Source: Pseudoalteromonas nigrifaciens (lineage in GTDB: Bacteria; Pseudomonadota; Gammaproteobacteria; Enterobacterales; Alteromonadaceae). From it: 64,000 nucleotides of DNA. Positions 36,502 to 45,125 of the stretch are shown here, in pieces (the first letter of the stretch is position 1; every line of letters starts with the position of its first letter). The position numbers were made by a program, and so were the translations under genes. The notes below the pieces were generated by a model that did no database searches, was not told the DNA's origin, and saw only the letters and a list, made by a program, of their open reading frames with translations. The stretch spans positions 1,736,001-1,800,000 of the forward strand of contig NZ_CP011036.1 in NCBI RefSeq assembly GCF_002221505.1, read 5' to 3'.

Positions 36502-38233
36502 AATAGCCTCTTATTTGTTTAGTTACTTTGCGGCTACTTACACGCGGAATACCGCCTGCACCAGTGCTCGACACCATCCATAAAATGGCAAGTGCACAGC
36601 TTAAATCGTAGTGATGCATGGTTTGTTTTTCGGGCCAGTTTTCTAGCTCGTCGAGTAGTAAACGGCACCGCGTATGAAACGCAATTTGAGCCGGTGTATT
36701 GGTTACATAAGTTTCAAGTGAGCCTATGCGCTCTTCTGCAGGTATAGTTGCAGTAACTCCACGCAGTGGCAGTGCAATGCCTTGCTCTAACCCCGTTTTA
36801 ATAAACTGGCTGCGCATAAAATCAAACGCATTATTGTTTTCAAAACCCCACACACGGCAGTTATATTCTTTTTGCGCACGTATTAAATCGTTAAGCAAAC
36901 GGCTGGTACCACGTACTTTGCGGCTTTCGTATTCAACGTGCAGCTTGTGTAAATCTTGAGAATAAAATCCCACTAATATAGCGCTGGGGTCGGCTTTTTC
37001 GGTTTTACCCATACTTGGATCACATGCACCATAAGGCACCCACTCGTTTAAGCGATCTACCCAAAAATCGAATTGGTAAAAAATAGACTCTTCATCGCTT
37101 TTGGCAATGCCTTGCATTTCACGGTTAAATTCGCGTTTATTAGCTGCCCACATACACATTAAATCGTAAAGCGTTCGCACACTTGGCCAGCTGGTTTTAG
37201 CGCCCTTAAGCATTTGCTTTTTATTTTTTAGCCAAAACTTAAACGACGGTTTAGCCTCAGTTGAAACGGCTTCGCCTTTAGTGGCAGCGCGTTTTTCAAA
37301 GCGCTTATCGTCGTGCACCATTAAATCGCGACATTGTTCCCATAAATCCATGCGTTCAGGCATTTGCTTAATGGCTTTAAAGCGATGAACGATATGGCCA
37401 GGCGCATCTTCGGCGCGGCTTATTGGGTCGTCATTATTTAAAACTGTATTAACACCTAAAAACTTAACGCTGCCATCAGGCGGGCCTAGGTATTGCACCG
37501 CGGCTTCTAAAAAGCGCCAACGGTTATCGCGCTCAGTCGGCGATTTAGCTTCAGCATCGGTAATAATGTCATCAGAGAGCAGTAACTTAGGGCGACTAGC
37601 TCCGTGGAACGTACCGCGAACTGACTGCTCAGCACCCCGGCTTTCAAAGCGCACACCTTGAGCTGTTACAAACTCACCCAATTTCCACACAGGTGATGCT
37701 GTGCACACCTCAGGAAAGTCTAGCGCCAAGTTATTATTGTTAAGCAGTTCGGTTTTAACTACCTCTAATGTTTTGGTTGGCATTTTTGTTTCAGCGCCAA
37801 ACAAAATTACAAAATCAATAAATTGCTTTATTTTTTCTAAGCCCAGGTCTTGGCAAATTTCAGGGTCTTGCAATAGCGCCAGCACAGCTACATACACAGG
37901 CGCAATTTTTACCCCTAGGGTACTTTTGCCCTCACCACGCGGGGCTACAAACCAGTTTTTCCAGCCATTTTTAAGCTTGAGTGCTTCGGGAAACCACTTC
38001 ATAAAATAGCTTTGAAATTCAGACGCATTTTGGTCGTCATCAAGCCACATATGATGCGGAAAGTAGGTGTATACAAAAAACTCAAAATCGCCACCCAGTA
38101 CGCGTTTGCGGCGCTGTTTAATGGCGGCTGGGCTTGGATCTATATTGCGCTCTTTTGCTTCAATATCGCGGCGCAGAGAACCGGTTATTTGTTCTATTTC
38201 AGCTAAAAATTCACGTGAGTTCATATCGGCCAT
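36494..38233 (-). CDS. Terminase large subunit (Mu gp28-like)
   Basis: A 579-aa packaging motor. Walker A APRGEGKST is at 97-105, the probable Walker B region is PKLLLSDDIITDAE near 220, and the C-terminal nuclease begins with PYGACDPSMGKTEKADPSAI near 400, supplying metal-binding aspartates. Located between DUF1804 (small subunit) and portal genes as in Mu, and touching both reading frames. Confidence 0.92.
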   Translation of the reverse strand: MADMNSREFLAEIEQITGSLRRDIEAKERNIDPSPAAIKQRRKRVLGGDFEFFVYTYFPHHMWLDDDQNASEFQSYFMKWFPEALKLKNGWKNWFVAPRGEGKSTLGVKIAPVYVAVLALLQDPEICQDLGLEKIKQFIDFVILFGAETKMPTKTLEVVKTELLNNNNLALDFPEVCTASPVWKLGEFVTAQGVRFESRGAEQSVRGTFHGASRPKLLLSDDIITDAEAKSPTERDNRWRFLEAAVQYLGPPDGSVKFLGVNTVLNNDDPISRAEDAPGHIVHRFKAIKQMPERMDLWEQCRDLMVHDDKRFEKRAATKGEAVSTEAKPSFKFWLKNKKQMLKGAKTSWPSVRTLYDLMCMWAANKREFNREMQGIAKSDEESIFYQFDFWVDRLNEWVPYGACDPSMGKTEKADPSAILVGFYSQDLHKLHVEYESRKVRGTSRLLNDLIRAQKEYNCRVWGFENNNAFDFMRSQFIKTGLEQGIALPLRGVTATIPAEERIGSLETYVTNTPAQIAFHTRCRLLLDELENWPEKQTMHHYDLSCALAILWMVSSTGAGGIPRVSSRKVTKQIRGYYV

Positions 38234-38739
38234 TAGTCGTCTAACTCCTTATCGAGCCGTGGACCAAACGCCGTGAGTATTTCAACAAACTCAGGAGCAA
38301 ACTCTGGGTATTTGGTTGATACAAACTTAGCCAAAATTTTAAGTACCTCGGTTGCAATGGTACGTTTTTCAAGGCGTTTATTACCGCCCGACACTTTCAT
38401 TACTTTGCTCATCATGTCGGTTAGTGAGCTTAAAACCTTGGTGCGTTGTTCAAGTGGTAGCGCAGCGCCTTCAGCTGACTTTAAAAGCTCAAAGGTTTCG
38501 TTTACTTGAATAGTAAACTCTTCAATAAAGTCGGTAGTAAACTCCCCTGCAGTGCCTTCACTTCGTCGGCTTGCTGCGCGGGCTAAATCCCAATCGTCGC
38601 CATTGTCTTTGGCTTCCATTTTCCAGCGTCGTGCGGTGCCATCGGCCACACTGTGTTTAATACCCGCAACACTCAGTGCTAGTAGCTCGGTTACATAGCT
38701 GTGGCGTACTGCGTTTTTTTTCTCTGCGGGGTGTGCCAT
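38233..38739 (-). CDS. Terminase small subunit-like protein (DUF1804, Mu gp27-like)
   Basis: A 168-aa DUF1804 protein with an N-terminal helix-turn-helix-like part (VTELLALSVAGIKHSVADGTARRWK) that probably recognises phage DNA, and a helical C-terminal part. It directly precedes the large terminase gene. Mu gp27 has the same position. Confidence 0.82.
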   Translation of the reverse strand: MAHPAEKKNAVRHSYVTELLALSVAGIKHSVADGTARRWKMEAKDNGDDWDLARAASRRSEGTAGEFTTDFIEEFTIQVNETFELLKSAEGAALPLEQRTKVLSSLTDMMSKVMKVSGGNKRLEKRTIATEVLKILAKFVSTKYPEFAPEFVEILTAFGPRLDKELDD

Positions 38740-39077
38740 TAGTTCATCAATCCATTTTTTACGGCGTAGGCGATTAACGTTACCGCCAAACCCGCAGACC
38801 CACCCATAGCCGCTACTTTAAGCCGCTGGTTAGTAAGTTTTTCTTCAACACTTTTTAACCGTTCATCGTGTTTATTAATTGCGATAAGTTGGCGTTTTTC
38901 GCTTTCTTTTAAATCGGTTTTTAATGCGTCGGTTACTACTTTTTGGCGTGCTTCGCTTTTTTCGATACTATGATGAATATCGGCTTTTATCTCAGCAACA
39001 CTGGTTAAAATGGCCTCTTGGCTTGCTTTAATAGAGCCAATAGATTCAAAAAGTAGGTTTTCTTGTTCTGGGGTCAT
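38739..39077 (-). CDS. Phage coiled-coil protein with C-terminal membrane anchor
   Basis: A 112-aa protein: a charged, heptad-like helical region through residue 85, then one hydrophobic helix (VAAMGGSAGLAVTLIAYAV). This layout resembles XhlA-like lysis-associated proteins. It lies between the endolysin and terminase genes, so a role in lysis, such as holin or spanin helper, is plausible but not shown. Confidence 0.65.
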   Translation of the reverse strand: MTPEQENLLFESIGSIKASQEAILTSVAEIKADIHHSIEKSEARQKVVTDALKTDLKESEKRQLIAINKHDERLKSVEEKLTNQRLKVAAMGGSAGLAVTLIAYAVKNGLMN

Positions 39078-39087
39078 TGGCTAATCC

Positions 39088-39531
39088 TTACGGGTTAAAT
39101 ACTTTAATGCCCGTCCACGTAGGCGTGCGTACATCAAAATGAAACCAACTTACTAAACCTTCAATGGCGGTAATGTCTGGAAACTCTTCAGGGTGGGCTA
39201 ATACGTAATCACGTACTTGTTGAGCAGTGTAATTTTTAAAGCTGCAGTCAAACCCTTTGCCAAGTTTGTGCTGGCTGCGCTTAGCACCAATGGTGCAATC
39301 AAGTGGACGATAACCACGGTATTGATTAGCGCCGCCCCAATACCAGTTGTTTACAGTGCATGGGCCAAACTTTTCACGTAGTTTTTGCAACATGCGCAGC
39401 GCACGAGCATCAAAGCAATTGATTAAAAATAGAGGTGAATCTTTAAATAGTTCAAAGGTTGCTTTAGGTACCAGTTCTTGAAATATAAAGCTGGGTGCTA
39501 AAGGAACCGCCACACGTTGTTTAAGTGCCAT
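39088..39531 (-). CDS. Endolysin, M15-family peptidase
   Basis: A 147-aa enzyme of the M15 type that cuts D-Ala peptide bonds in peptidoglycan. Zinc ligands are visible in SQHKLGKGFDC (H and D near 93 and 100) and SWFHFDVR (H near 132). No signal peptide is present, so release needs a holin. It overlaps the next upstream gene by 11 bases. Confidence 0.88.
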   Translation of the reverse strand: MALKQRVAVPLAPSFIFQELVPKATFELFKDSPLFLINCFDARALRMLQKLREKFGPCTVNNWYWGGANQYRGYRPLDCTIGAKRSQHKLGKGFDCSFKNYTAQQVRDYVLAHPEEFPDITAIEGLVSWFHFDVRTPTWTGIKVFNP

Positions 39532-39775
39532 GCTGTTTAGTCCTTGTGATTTTAGTTAAACGTTGTTTAGTTAGGACATAACAGGCAGGTAAGCGCGTAT
39601 TGCGAAGTGGTTTTTTAGCCGCAGGGTTAAGCAGCTGTTTAACACGGGCACGCAATGCTGGCAGGTCTTGTAGCGGGCAACGACGCGAAATAGCGATTTG
39701 CTCGGCTTTAGAACTGGCTTTAATTATTTGCTGAGCTAAATGCTCAATAATTGGGATATGCACTGTATTTGTCAT
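39521..39775 (-). CDS. Hypothetical phage protein
   Basis: 84 aa, basic (many K and R in the C-terminal half). The N-terminal half is helical with CPLQDLPALRARVKQLL near 33-49. Not recognised. It overlaps the endolysin start by 11 bases, so the two are probably translated together. Confidence 0.6.
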   Translation of the reverse strand: MTNTVHIPIIEHLAQQIIKASSKAEQIAISRRCPLQDLPALRARVKQLLNPAAKKPLRNTRLPACYVLTKQRLTKITRTKQHGT

Positions 39776-39901
39776 ACAGTAAGTAAATCAATTTAGGGGG
39801 AAATAAACCGCTGTAAAGTTGTTTTCAGCTAGGCGCTGTAGAGGTGTTATATTAGGTTAAAGCAAATTGGCTTATGATTACAAGAGCCATAAGCCAATTA
39901 G

Positions 39902-39953
39902 TTTAAATAAGATTTAAACAGGGTTTAAAGTAGTGTTAAAAGTTCGTTTAGCA
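39902..39953. repeat. 11-bp-phased TTTAAAC array B
   Basis: TTTAAAT at 39902, TTTAAAC at 39913 and TTTAAAG at 39924, exactly 11 bp apart, followed at 11-bp steps by weaker GTTAAAA (39935) and GTTTAGC (39946). It overlaps the 3' end of the gene at 39925-40149 and lies in the short gap 39776-39924. Confidence 0.75.
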
Positions 39954-40149
39954 GGTCGTTAACTTGGCGATCTGTAAGCGTGCATTCTTCCAGTGCATCT
40001 TCAATTAATTGTCTCGCATCATCGTTTAATGCCATTTGGTTGTTAAAACATACACGGCGCAGACTCCCTCCGTTAATGTTCATGCCAGCGGTGACTTGAG
40101 GTGCCTCGCCTTCAAATTTAACTACGTAAGTTTGGTATTCAGTTGCCAT
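39925..40149 (-). CDS. Hypothetical phage protein
   Basis: A 74-aa acidic protein, not recognised: a beta-type start (TYVVKFEGEAPQVTAG) and a helical C-terminus (LTDRQVNDLLNELLTLL). It begins at the last base of the upstream gene's stop region, indicating coupling. Its last codons carry part of array B. Confidence 0.6.
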   Translation of the reverse strand: MATEYQTYVVKFEGEAPQVTAGMNINGGSLRRVCFNNQMALNDDARQLIEDALEECTLTDRQVNDLLNELLTLL

Positions 40150-40340
40150 TATTTACCCTTAATTTCTTTATATGCTTCGCGGTATTCGTCCATCATGCCT
40201 GTTGTATCTAGGCCAAATAACTTGCGTTGGTTTATATACCGGTTAAACAAATTTAAACTGTGTTCGTACTGCCACGGCTTTGGCTTAGCGCCGCCGCTAA
40301 GCTGTAAAGCCGTGAGCAATACAAAGTTATTGCTTTGCAT
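40149..40340 (-). CDS. Hypothetical phage protein
   Basis: A 63-aa protein, not recognised, helical with HSLNLFNRYINQRKLFGLD in the middle. It lies between two other small phage genes with 2-base or shorter gaps, so it belongs to the same operon between mor and the lysis genes. Confidence 0.55.
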   Translation of the reverse strand: MQSNNFVLLTALQLSGGAKPKPWQYEHSLNLFNRYINQRKLFGLDTTGMMDEYREAYKEIKGK

Positions 40341-40342
40341 TG

Positions 40343-40648
40343 CTAAGCATTTTTCCTTTGATATTCACGGCCGCAATAACAGCAATGAGTAGCCATAATT
40401 GTCATGTCTATTTTTGACATGTTTCGTGCATGGCCACCATGTTTTTTAGGCGATCTATATTTAACTTCAATTTTAGGATTGACAGGCGCGTACTCACCCC
40501 CAGAAAGTATGTACGCTTGCCCCTGCCACCTAAAGTCACTATCAATAGCGCCAGCAGGTATTTTACCTTGATCTGTTAAATGGTTTTTAACGCGCTCTAA
40601 CGTTTCAGCAAAACAGTTACATGTTTTATTTTCAGTATTGCTACTCAT
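40343..40648 (-). CDS. Hypothetical cysteine-containing phage protein
   Basis: A 101-aa protein with cysteines near the start (KTCNCF) and end (THCCYCGRE), which could bind a metal. The middle contains a short beta-rich segment. Not recognised. It is followed by three further small genes before the lysis module. Confidence 0.6.
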   Translation of the reverse strand: MSSNTENKTCNCFAETLERVKNHLTDQGKIPAGAIDSDFRWQGQAYILSGGEYAPVNPKIEVKYRSPKKHGGHARNMSKIDMTIMATHCCYCGREYQRKNA

Positions 40649-40657
40649 TATATTCCC

Positions 40658-40813
40658 CTAATAATCTGCATCTAATTTCACTTGAAAGCTTTCATCACAG
40701 TGCTGGCAGTCTGCTTCCTCATCCTTTAATTCACTTTGATAAACCGTTGTTTCATTTTCGCAATGCGGGCATTTCGCATGTACATCAAACTGTGTTATTT
40801 CACCTAATTTCAT
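40658..40813 (-). CDS. Small zinc-ribbon-like phage protein (51 aa)
   Basis: A 51-aa protein beginning MKLGEITQFDVH with two CxxC pairs, CPHC and CQHC, spaced about 20 residues apart, as in a zinc ribbon. A strong GGAG ribosome site lies 8 bases before the ATG on the minus strand. It fits precisely between mor and the next gene (9-base gap downstream), which supports its reality. Many small phage proteins of this type modify host transcription, but the role here is unknown. Confidence 0.7.
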   Translation of the reverse strand: MKLGEITQFDVHAKCPHCENETTVYQSELKDEEADCQHCDESFQVKLDADY

Positions 40814-40824
40814 TTTAATAACTC

Positions 40825-41232
40825 CTACAAACTTAGATTGAGCTGCGTTTCATGATTACGCTCTAACTGATACGCGCTGTAAATACTGGTTATTTGCTGA
40901 CGCGTAATTTTAAAACGCATTACCAGCTGTTGAATGGTGCTGGTTTTGTTATCCAGCTCTTTGCATATTTCTTGGTTACGAATTTGCATTAGTACTTTGT
41001 GTAACATGGGCATTTGGTAATGCTTAGTTTCGTATTCTGCTAGTAGCTCGTTAACTACATCCATACCAAAAATTTTAACCACTTCGTGATCAGCTGTTGG
41101 CTGCTTAGGTATATAAAACATTTGCCCTTGTTTTTCGGTTAAAATAGCAATCGTTTTTTCAACCCCCAAGTGCTTAACTATGCTGCGCAAACCATAAGGC
41201 AATGCACGCATATCAATTGTTACTGAACTCAT
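40825..41232 (-). CDS. Mor-family transcription activator of middle/late genes
   Basis: A 135-aa protein of the Mor/C family. The segment LPYGLRSIVKHLGVEKTIAIL and the C-terminal helix-turn-helix FKITRQQITSIYSAYQLER fit Mor, which activates the middle promoter in Mu by binding upstream of it. Only one Mor-like gene is visible. It lies downstream of gemA as in Mu. Confidence 0.85.
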   Translation of the reverse strand: MSSVTIDMRALPYGLRSIVKHLGVEKTIAILTEKQGQMFYIPKQPTADHEVVKIFGMDVVNELLAEYETKHYQMPMLHKVLMQIRNQEICKELDNKTSTIQQLVMRFKITRQQITSIYSAYQLERNHETQLNLSL

Positions 41233-41426
41233 TAATCACCCTCCAGTAAGTGTTCTAAATTATATTCGCGGTCAATTTCACGCTGCTCTTTGTAGGCTTC
41301 AACATTGCGCCTGGCTTTACTTTTTTTAACGTCGCCCGCTTTTACTGCGCGGCGATTTAACACCTCTTGGTACTGCGGGTTGCGTGGGTTAATAGTAAAG
41401 TTTTGGTACTCTTCGTAATTAGCCAT
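41232..41426 (-). CDS. Hypothetical phage protein
   Basis: 64 aa, highly charged (KAGDVKKSKARRNVEAYKEQREID), not recognised. It overlaps or abuts both neighbours (gemA and mor), so it is a genuine member of the operon. Confidence 0.55.
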   Translation of the reverse strand: MANYEEYQNFTINPRNPQYQEVLNRRAVKAGDVKKSKARRNVEAYKEQREIDREYNLEHLLEGD

Positions 41427-41825
41427 TTAAGCCCCCTGCTTAGCCTTTTGACGTGCAAGCCATTGCTTAAGCACCTCTATAATATGCGGCCACTGCTGCG
41501 CACTTTTATACAGGGTTTTACCTTGTAAATGTTTTTCGCAAAACGCGTCGCAAGCCTGCTTAGAATCTACATTTACCGCGCCTGCTCGGTGCAGCTGCCC
41601 CCATAGGCTGTAAATCATTTTTAGCTGTGCAGGTAATTGCTTTTTACCTGCATTAGGGTTCATAGCGCGGTAACGAGCAAGCAGCTGCTGTTGTTCAAGT
41701 TTACTAAGCCCTGTGCATGTATTTGTGCGGCCATCTGCAATGTACGACACATTAAGTTGATGGGTATCTTGGTCGATACCCGCAGCCTTTTGGGCAATTT
41801 TGATTTGTTGTATTAAGTTGCTCAC
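41427..41825 (-). CDS. gemA: GemA-like protein (DUF1018)
   Basis: A 132-aa GemA-family protein. IQQIKIAQKAAGIDQDTH, LPAQLKMIYSLWGQLHRAGAV and the C-terminal helix WPHIIEVLKQWLARQK are the family landmarks. GemA of Mu affects host gene expression and DNA topology. Overlaps the upstream gene by 4 bases. Confidence 0.82.
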   Translation of the reverse strand: MSNLIQQIKIAQKAAGIDQDTHQLNVSYIADGRTNTCTGLSKLEQQQLLARYRAMNPNAGKKQLPAQLKMIYSLWGQLHRAGAVNVDSKQACDAFCEKHLQGKTLYKSAQQWPHIIEVLKQWLARQKAKQGA

Positions 41826-42181
41826 GCTATTTCCTCCTGGGCTACAAATTCGAAGGTTGGTGAGTCGGTAATGGCAATTATTTTAATGCCCCAATCGTGC
41901 ATACCTTCAGTAAACACCAGTGGAAAATGACGATAAATAGTATTAAAACGGCGTGCTGTATGGGCATGAGAGTTAACCTCGTGCACGTGATGTATTGCAA
42001 AAAGCTTATCGGCAACTAAGGTTGCAAATGCCGCTTTTATATTACCGTCGCAGTTGTCGATTAACTCCCCCTGTGGGTCCATTTTTGCCAGTAGCGAAAA
42101 CATGCTTTGGTTAGTAACGCGATCACTAAATGCCAATTGTGCTGTGTAACGTGCTGTGTTTAATTTTATTGAAAATGCCAT
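41822..42181 (-). CDS. Hypothetical phage early protein
   Basis: A 119-aa protein, not recognised; begins MAFSIKLNTARYTAQLAF and contains histidine-rich stretches (HHVHEVNSHAHTARRF). It overlaps gemA by 4 bases. The array C repeats lie immediately upstream of its start, between it and muB. Confidence 0.6.
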   Translation of the reverse strand: MAFSIKLNTARYTAQLAFSDRVTNQSMFSLLAKMDPQGELIDNCDGNIKAAFATLVADKLFAIHHVHEVNSHAHTARRFNTIYRHFPLVFTEGMHDWGIKIIAITDSPTFEFVAQEEIA

Positions 42182-42182
42182 G

Positions 42183-42223
42183 ATTAAATCCTTATTTAAA
42201 TTATGTTTAAACGGCGTTTAAAC
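42183..42223. repeat. 11-bp-phased TTTAAAC array C
   Basis: TTTAAAT at 42195, TTTAAAC at 42206 and at 42217, exactly 11 bp apart, with a weaker ATTAAAT at 42183. It fills the short gap after muB. Confidence 0.7.
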
Positions 42224-43462
42224 CGCTGGTTTATTAAGTACTGATGAAAAAATGCCATTTATTAAAAGTTTATCTATGGCCGTGTCTGGGTTTTTATTTG
42301 TGTGGTTAAGCAAATGCGGTAACAGGTTTTCAACCAGTTCACGTGCATTACCTTCAACGCGTTTGTGCAGCCACTGCCACCATTTTGCGTCGTCTTGGGC
42401 GAGTTTTACGGTGCCCTCGGTTAACTCTAAAAACAGGGTGCGAATGTCTTCAACGGTTATTTGGCCAATGGGTTTAGGCCAAAAGCACACGCGGCTTGCT
42501 ATTAGTTCGTAGCGCTCTTGCGTTTGCAGTTTGTCGACCAGCTGAATGTTGCCAACGAGAGTTACGCCTACAATGGCTTGGTCGCTAATGGTGCGCAGTG
42601 GGTCGAGTGAGTTAGGCTTGCACTTATCGGCTTCGTCTAAAATGATTAAACGGTCGGTATCGCGCAGTGCCATAATAATTTTTTGCATGTTTTTATACGC
42701 ACTTGGGCAGCGCGATAAGCCTAGGGCTGCAGTTAACTGCTCAAGCACTTGGGTACTACTGGTTTGCTCGCTGCCGGCGATTAAAATGGCTTCTTTATTT
42801 TGGCGGCAATATTCATTAATACCTTTGGTTTTACCTAGGCCCGCTTGGCCTGCAAACACACTAAAGCGCTTACGTGCGCGCGCTTGGTCGCACGCCATAG
42901 CAATAAGCTTAGAGGTACTAGTAGGAATAAAGCGTACATCGCCGTACACAATACTAATTTGCTTGCGCTCGGCGGGGTTGTTATTAGCCTTGCCTTGGTC
43001 AACGTCTGCAGGGCAAATTAACGCCCAAATGTCGTGTAAGTGTTTAGTGGGTTTGGCGTTGTATTTACCGTTAATTAATTGGCTAATAGACGACGTGCTT
43101 TTACCCATGCTTACGGCAATACTGGCGCTGGTAATATTTTGGTCGCGTATTTCGGGCGATTGCAAGCGCAAACAAATACGTGATGCTAATTCGCGATCGG
43201 CTTTAGCATACGACTTATTAAAGCCGTTACGTTTTTCAATGTCGGTAATAGCCGCTTCACCAAAGAGCTTATGCCACATAGCTACAACTATTTTTTCAGG
43301 ATTTATAGTGCATTTATTTGCCAGCACCTCTTTAACCGATTGCAGCGCAAAGCCACAATTTAGCTCCTCAATAGTCATGCCTGTGGTGCTCAGCTCTTGG
43401 TTAATAAGCTCAACACGTAGCGTTTGCTCGGGTGTGTATGGGAATGGTTGGTTATAGCTCAT
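42218..43462 (-). CDS. MuB-like transposition ATPase
   Basis: A 414-aa AAA+ ATPase, longer than Mu B (312). Walker A GQAGLGKT is at 205-212 and Walker B LIILDEAD at 272-279. The N-terminal part contains a helix-turn-helix (SIAVSMGKSTSSISQLINGKYN) as in MuB. It should capture target DNA, activate the transposase and give target immunity. It overlaps the transposase gene by 11 bases. Confidence 0.92.
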   Translation of the reverse strand: MSYNQPFPYTPEQTLRVELINQELSTTGMTIEELNCGFALQSVKEVLANKCTINPEKIVVAMWHKLFGEAAITDIEKRNGFNKSYAKADRELASRICLRLQSPEIRDQNITSASIAVSMGKSTSSISQLINGKYNAKPTKHLHDIWALICPADVDQGKANNNPAERKQISIVYGDVRFIPTSTSKLIAMACDQARARKRFSVFAGQAGLGKTKGINEYCRQNKEAILIAGSEQTSSTQVLEQLTAALGLSRCPSAYKNMQKIIMALRDTDRLIILDEADKCKPNSLDPLRTISDQAIVGVTLVGNIQLVDKLQTQERYELIASRVCFWPKPIGQITVEDIRTLFLELTEGTVKLAQDDAKWWQWLHKRVEGNARELVENLLPHLLNHTNKNPDTAIDKLLINGIFSSVLNKPAV

Positions 43463-45116
43463 AGCTGTGTTCCTTACGTAAAAGTGGTTGGTCTAATAAT
43501 TCGTTTAGGTCAATTTCGTGCTGTGGCACTGCAGGTGCTACGTCAAAATCAAAAATATTTACTGGGGTTAACTGCTCAGTAATGGCATTAACAGGCGCGG
43601 CCAGCTCAGTTACTGCATCAATATCAATAATGCGTGTACTGGCTTCTTGGGCGCGCACTTCTTGTAAATGTACTTGTAAGCGTTTTTCGCGGCCTGTAAG
43701 GCGTTTTTGCTGGGCTTGCTCAACACGCGAAGACGGTATTGCATGGGTTTTGCTTTTTAAGTTAGCAACCATTAAAAACTCACCGTTTAACTTATAAAGC
43801 TTGGTGTAGCTGTCGTCGTGCATGTCGTAGGCTGCAATTAGTTCTTGGCCATTAAACTGGTGCAAAAAGTCGGCACTGTAATCACGTTGATGCAAGCGAA
43901 AGCGGCCACGGCGAATGTTTACCGTTTCGCGCGGCAGCATTACAAAGTCGCCCTCTACCGGTGGTACGCGGTCAACGTTTTCATCCCATACTTGTTGGCG
44001 AGTTTTACCTTTAACTTCTGGGTGCTCACTGTTGTGGTAGTCGTTTAAAAAGGCTTTAAACTCAGCTATCCACTCGTCAACGCTTGGCAGTTTACGTTTG
44101 CCTTGCTTGGCTTCTTTTAGTACCAGCTGCTTATGGCGATCGTTATGATGGCGACCACAATAAGTGCTGAACTTTTTGCCTACACGGTCTTCCATGTGCA
44201 AAAAGAACCGCTCTATCCACTTGGCTCTGGCATTGCCAGGTATGGCAAAAATAACGTCTATTTCAAACTGGGCATAAAAGCCGGTGGTGTCGTCGTTCAT
44301 TAGTTTGTTTTTGTAGCCAGAGCCGTTATCTAAATAAAACATGGCAGGCACGTTGTTATGTACTTTAATAGCGCGGCTAATAGCGGCTAAAGTATCAATC
44401 GTGCTTTCGGCGTAGCCAAGTTCCCAGCCCACAATGCAGCGGCTTGCTACGTCTTGAAACGCGGTAAGTTCTGCACGGTATGGCTTGCCTGTTTTAGGGT
44501 GCGCTAAATACACGTCAATGGTGTGGCCATCGCCGTTATACATAACGCCAGGCTTAATGTTGTCGGTTGAGCGCAGTAAGTGATCTTTGTGCTTTTCGCG
44601 ATACAGTTTTGCACCCATACGGTATGGGCTTTGTGGGCCTAACTCATGGGGCAATGCATTTATAAAGCGGCGTACTTGGTGGTGCTGTGCCTTGTAACCC
44701 TCTTTATTTAATTGGTCGCTCACTTGCGCAAAGCTTGGGCTATTTGGGCTGTGGTACAGCTCAAGGCTACGTGCAAGCCAGCTGTACTGGGTTTGTGCTT
44801 TGCCTTTATGGTTAGGTAATAAGCCATTAATGCCATTGTCTTTGTACGCATTACACCAGTTATATATAGTGGCGCGGCCAGGCAGCTTGCCTAGTACTTC
44901 AATAGCGACCATTAAGGTGCTAGGCGCTAGGTTTGCACGGTAATTAGTTACAAGTAACTCAAACGCTTTTGGTAACCCGCCTTCTTGGGTAAGCAAGTGG
45001 CGCACAAGTACAGCACGGCTTTGGGCTTTTTTACGGGCCGTTTCGCTGGCATTTTGCCAACTTAGTTCGCTACCTGTGCTTGGTAAGCGATTAAATCGTT
45101 GAACTGCAGGATGCAT
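43452..45116 (-). CDS. MuA-like DDE transposase
   Basis: A 554-aa transposase of the Mu A type (Mu A: 663). The N-terminal 170 residues hold helix-turn-helix DNA-binding regions; the catalytic core shows D196 (YNGDGHT), D263 (YLDNGSGYK) and E302 (KWIERFF), followed by the beta-barrel domain and a C-terminal region that should contact MuB. It performs integration and replicative transposition. It lies 10 bases downstream of the 45126 gene. Confidence 0.93.
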   Translation of the reverse strand: MHPAVQRFNRLPSTGSELSWQNASETARKKAQSRAVLVRHLLTQEGGLPKAFELLVTNYRANLAPSTLMVAIEVLGKLPGRATIYNWCNAYKDNGINGLLPNHKGKAQTQYSWLARSLELYHSPNSPSFAQVSDQLNKEGYKAQHHQVRRFINALPHELGPQSPYRMGAKLYREKHKDHLLRSTDNIKPGVMYNGDGHTIDVYLAHPKTGKPYRAELTAFQDVASRCIVGWELGYAESTIDTLAAISRAIKVHNNVPAMFYLDNGSGYKNKLMNDDTTGFYAQFEIDVIFAIPGNARAKWIERFFLHMEDRVGKKFSTYCGRHHNDRHKQLVLKEAKQGKRKLPSVDEWIAEFKAFLNDYHNSEHPEVKGKTRQQVWDENVDRVPPVEGDFVMLPRETVNIRRGRFRLHQRDYSADFLHQFNGQELIAAYDMHDDSYTKLYKLNGEFLMVANLKSKTHAIPSSRVEQAQQKRLTGREKRLQVHLQEVRAQEASTRIIDIDAVTELAAPVNAITEQLTPVNIFDFDVAPAVPQHEIDLNELLDQPLLRKEHSYEL

Positions 45117-45125
45117 TGCTCTCTC

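Noticed and set aside
42546..43457. 303-aa plus-strand frame opposite the MuB-like gene
   Set aside because: Long only because the opposite strand is coding; MuB motifs on the minus strand are clear and this frame has none.
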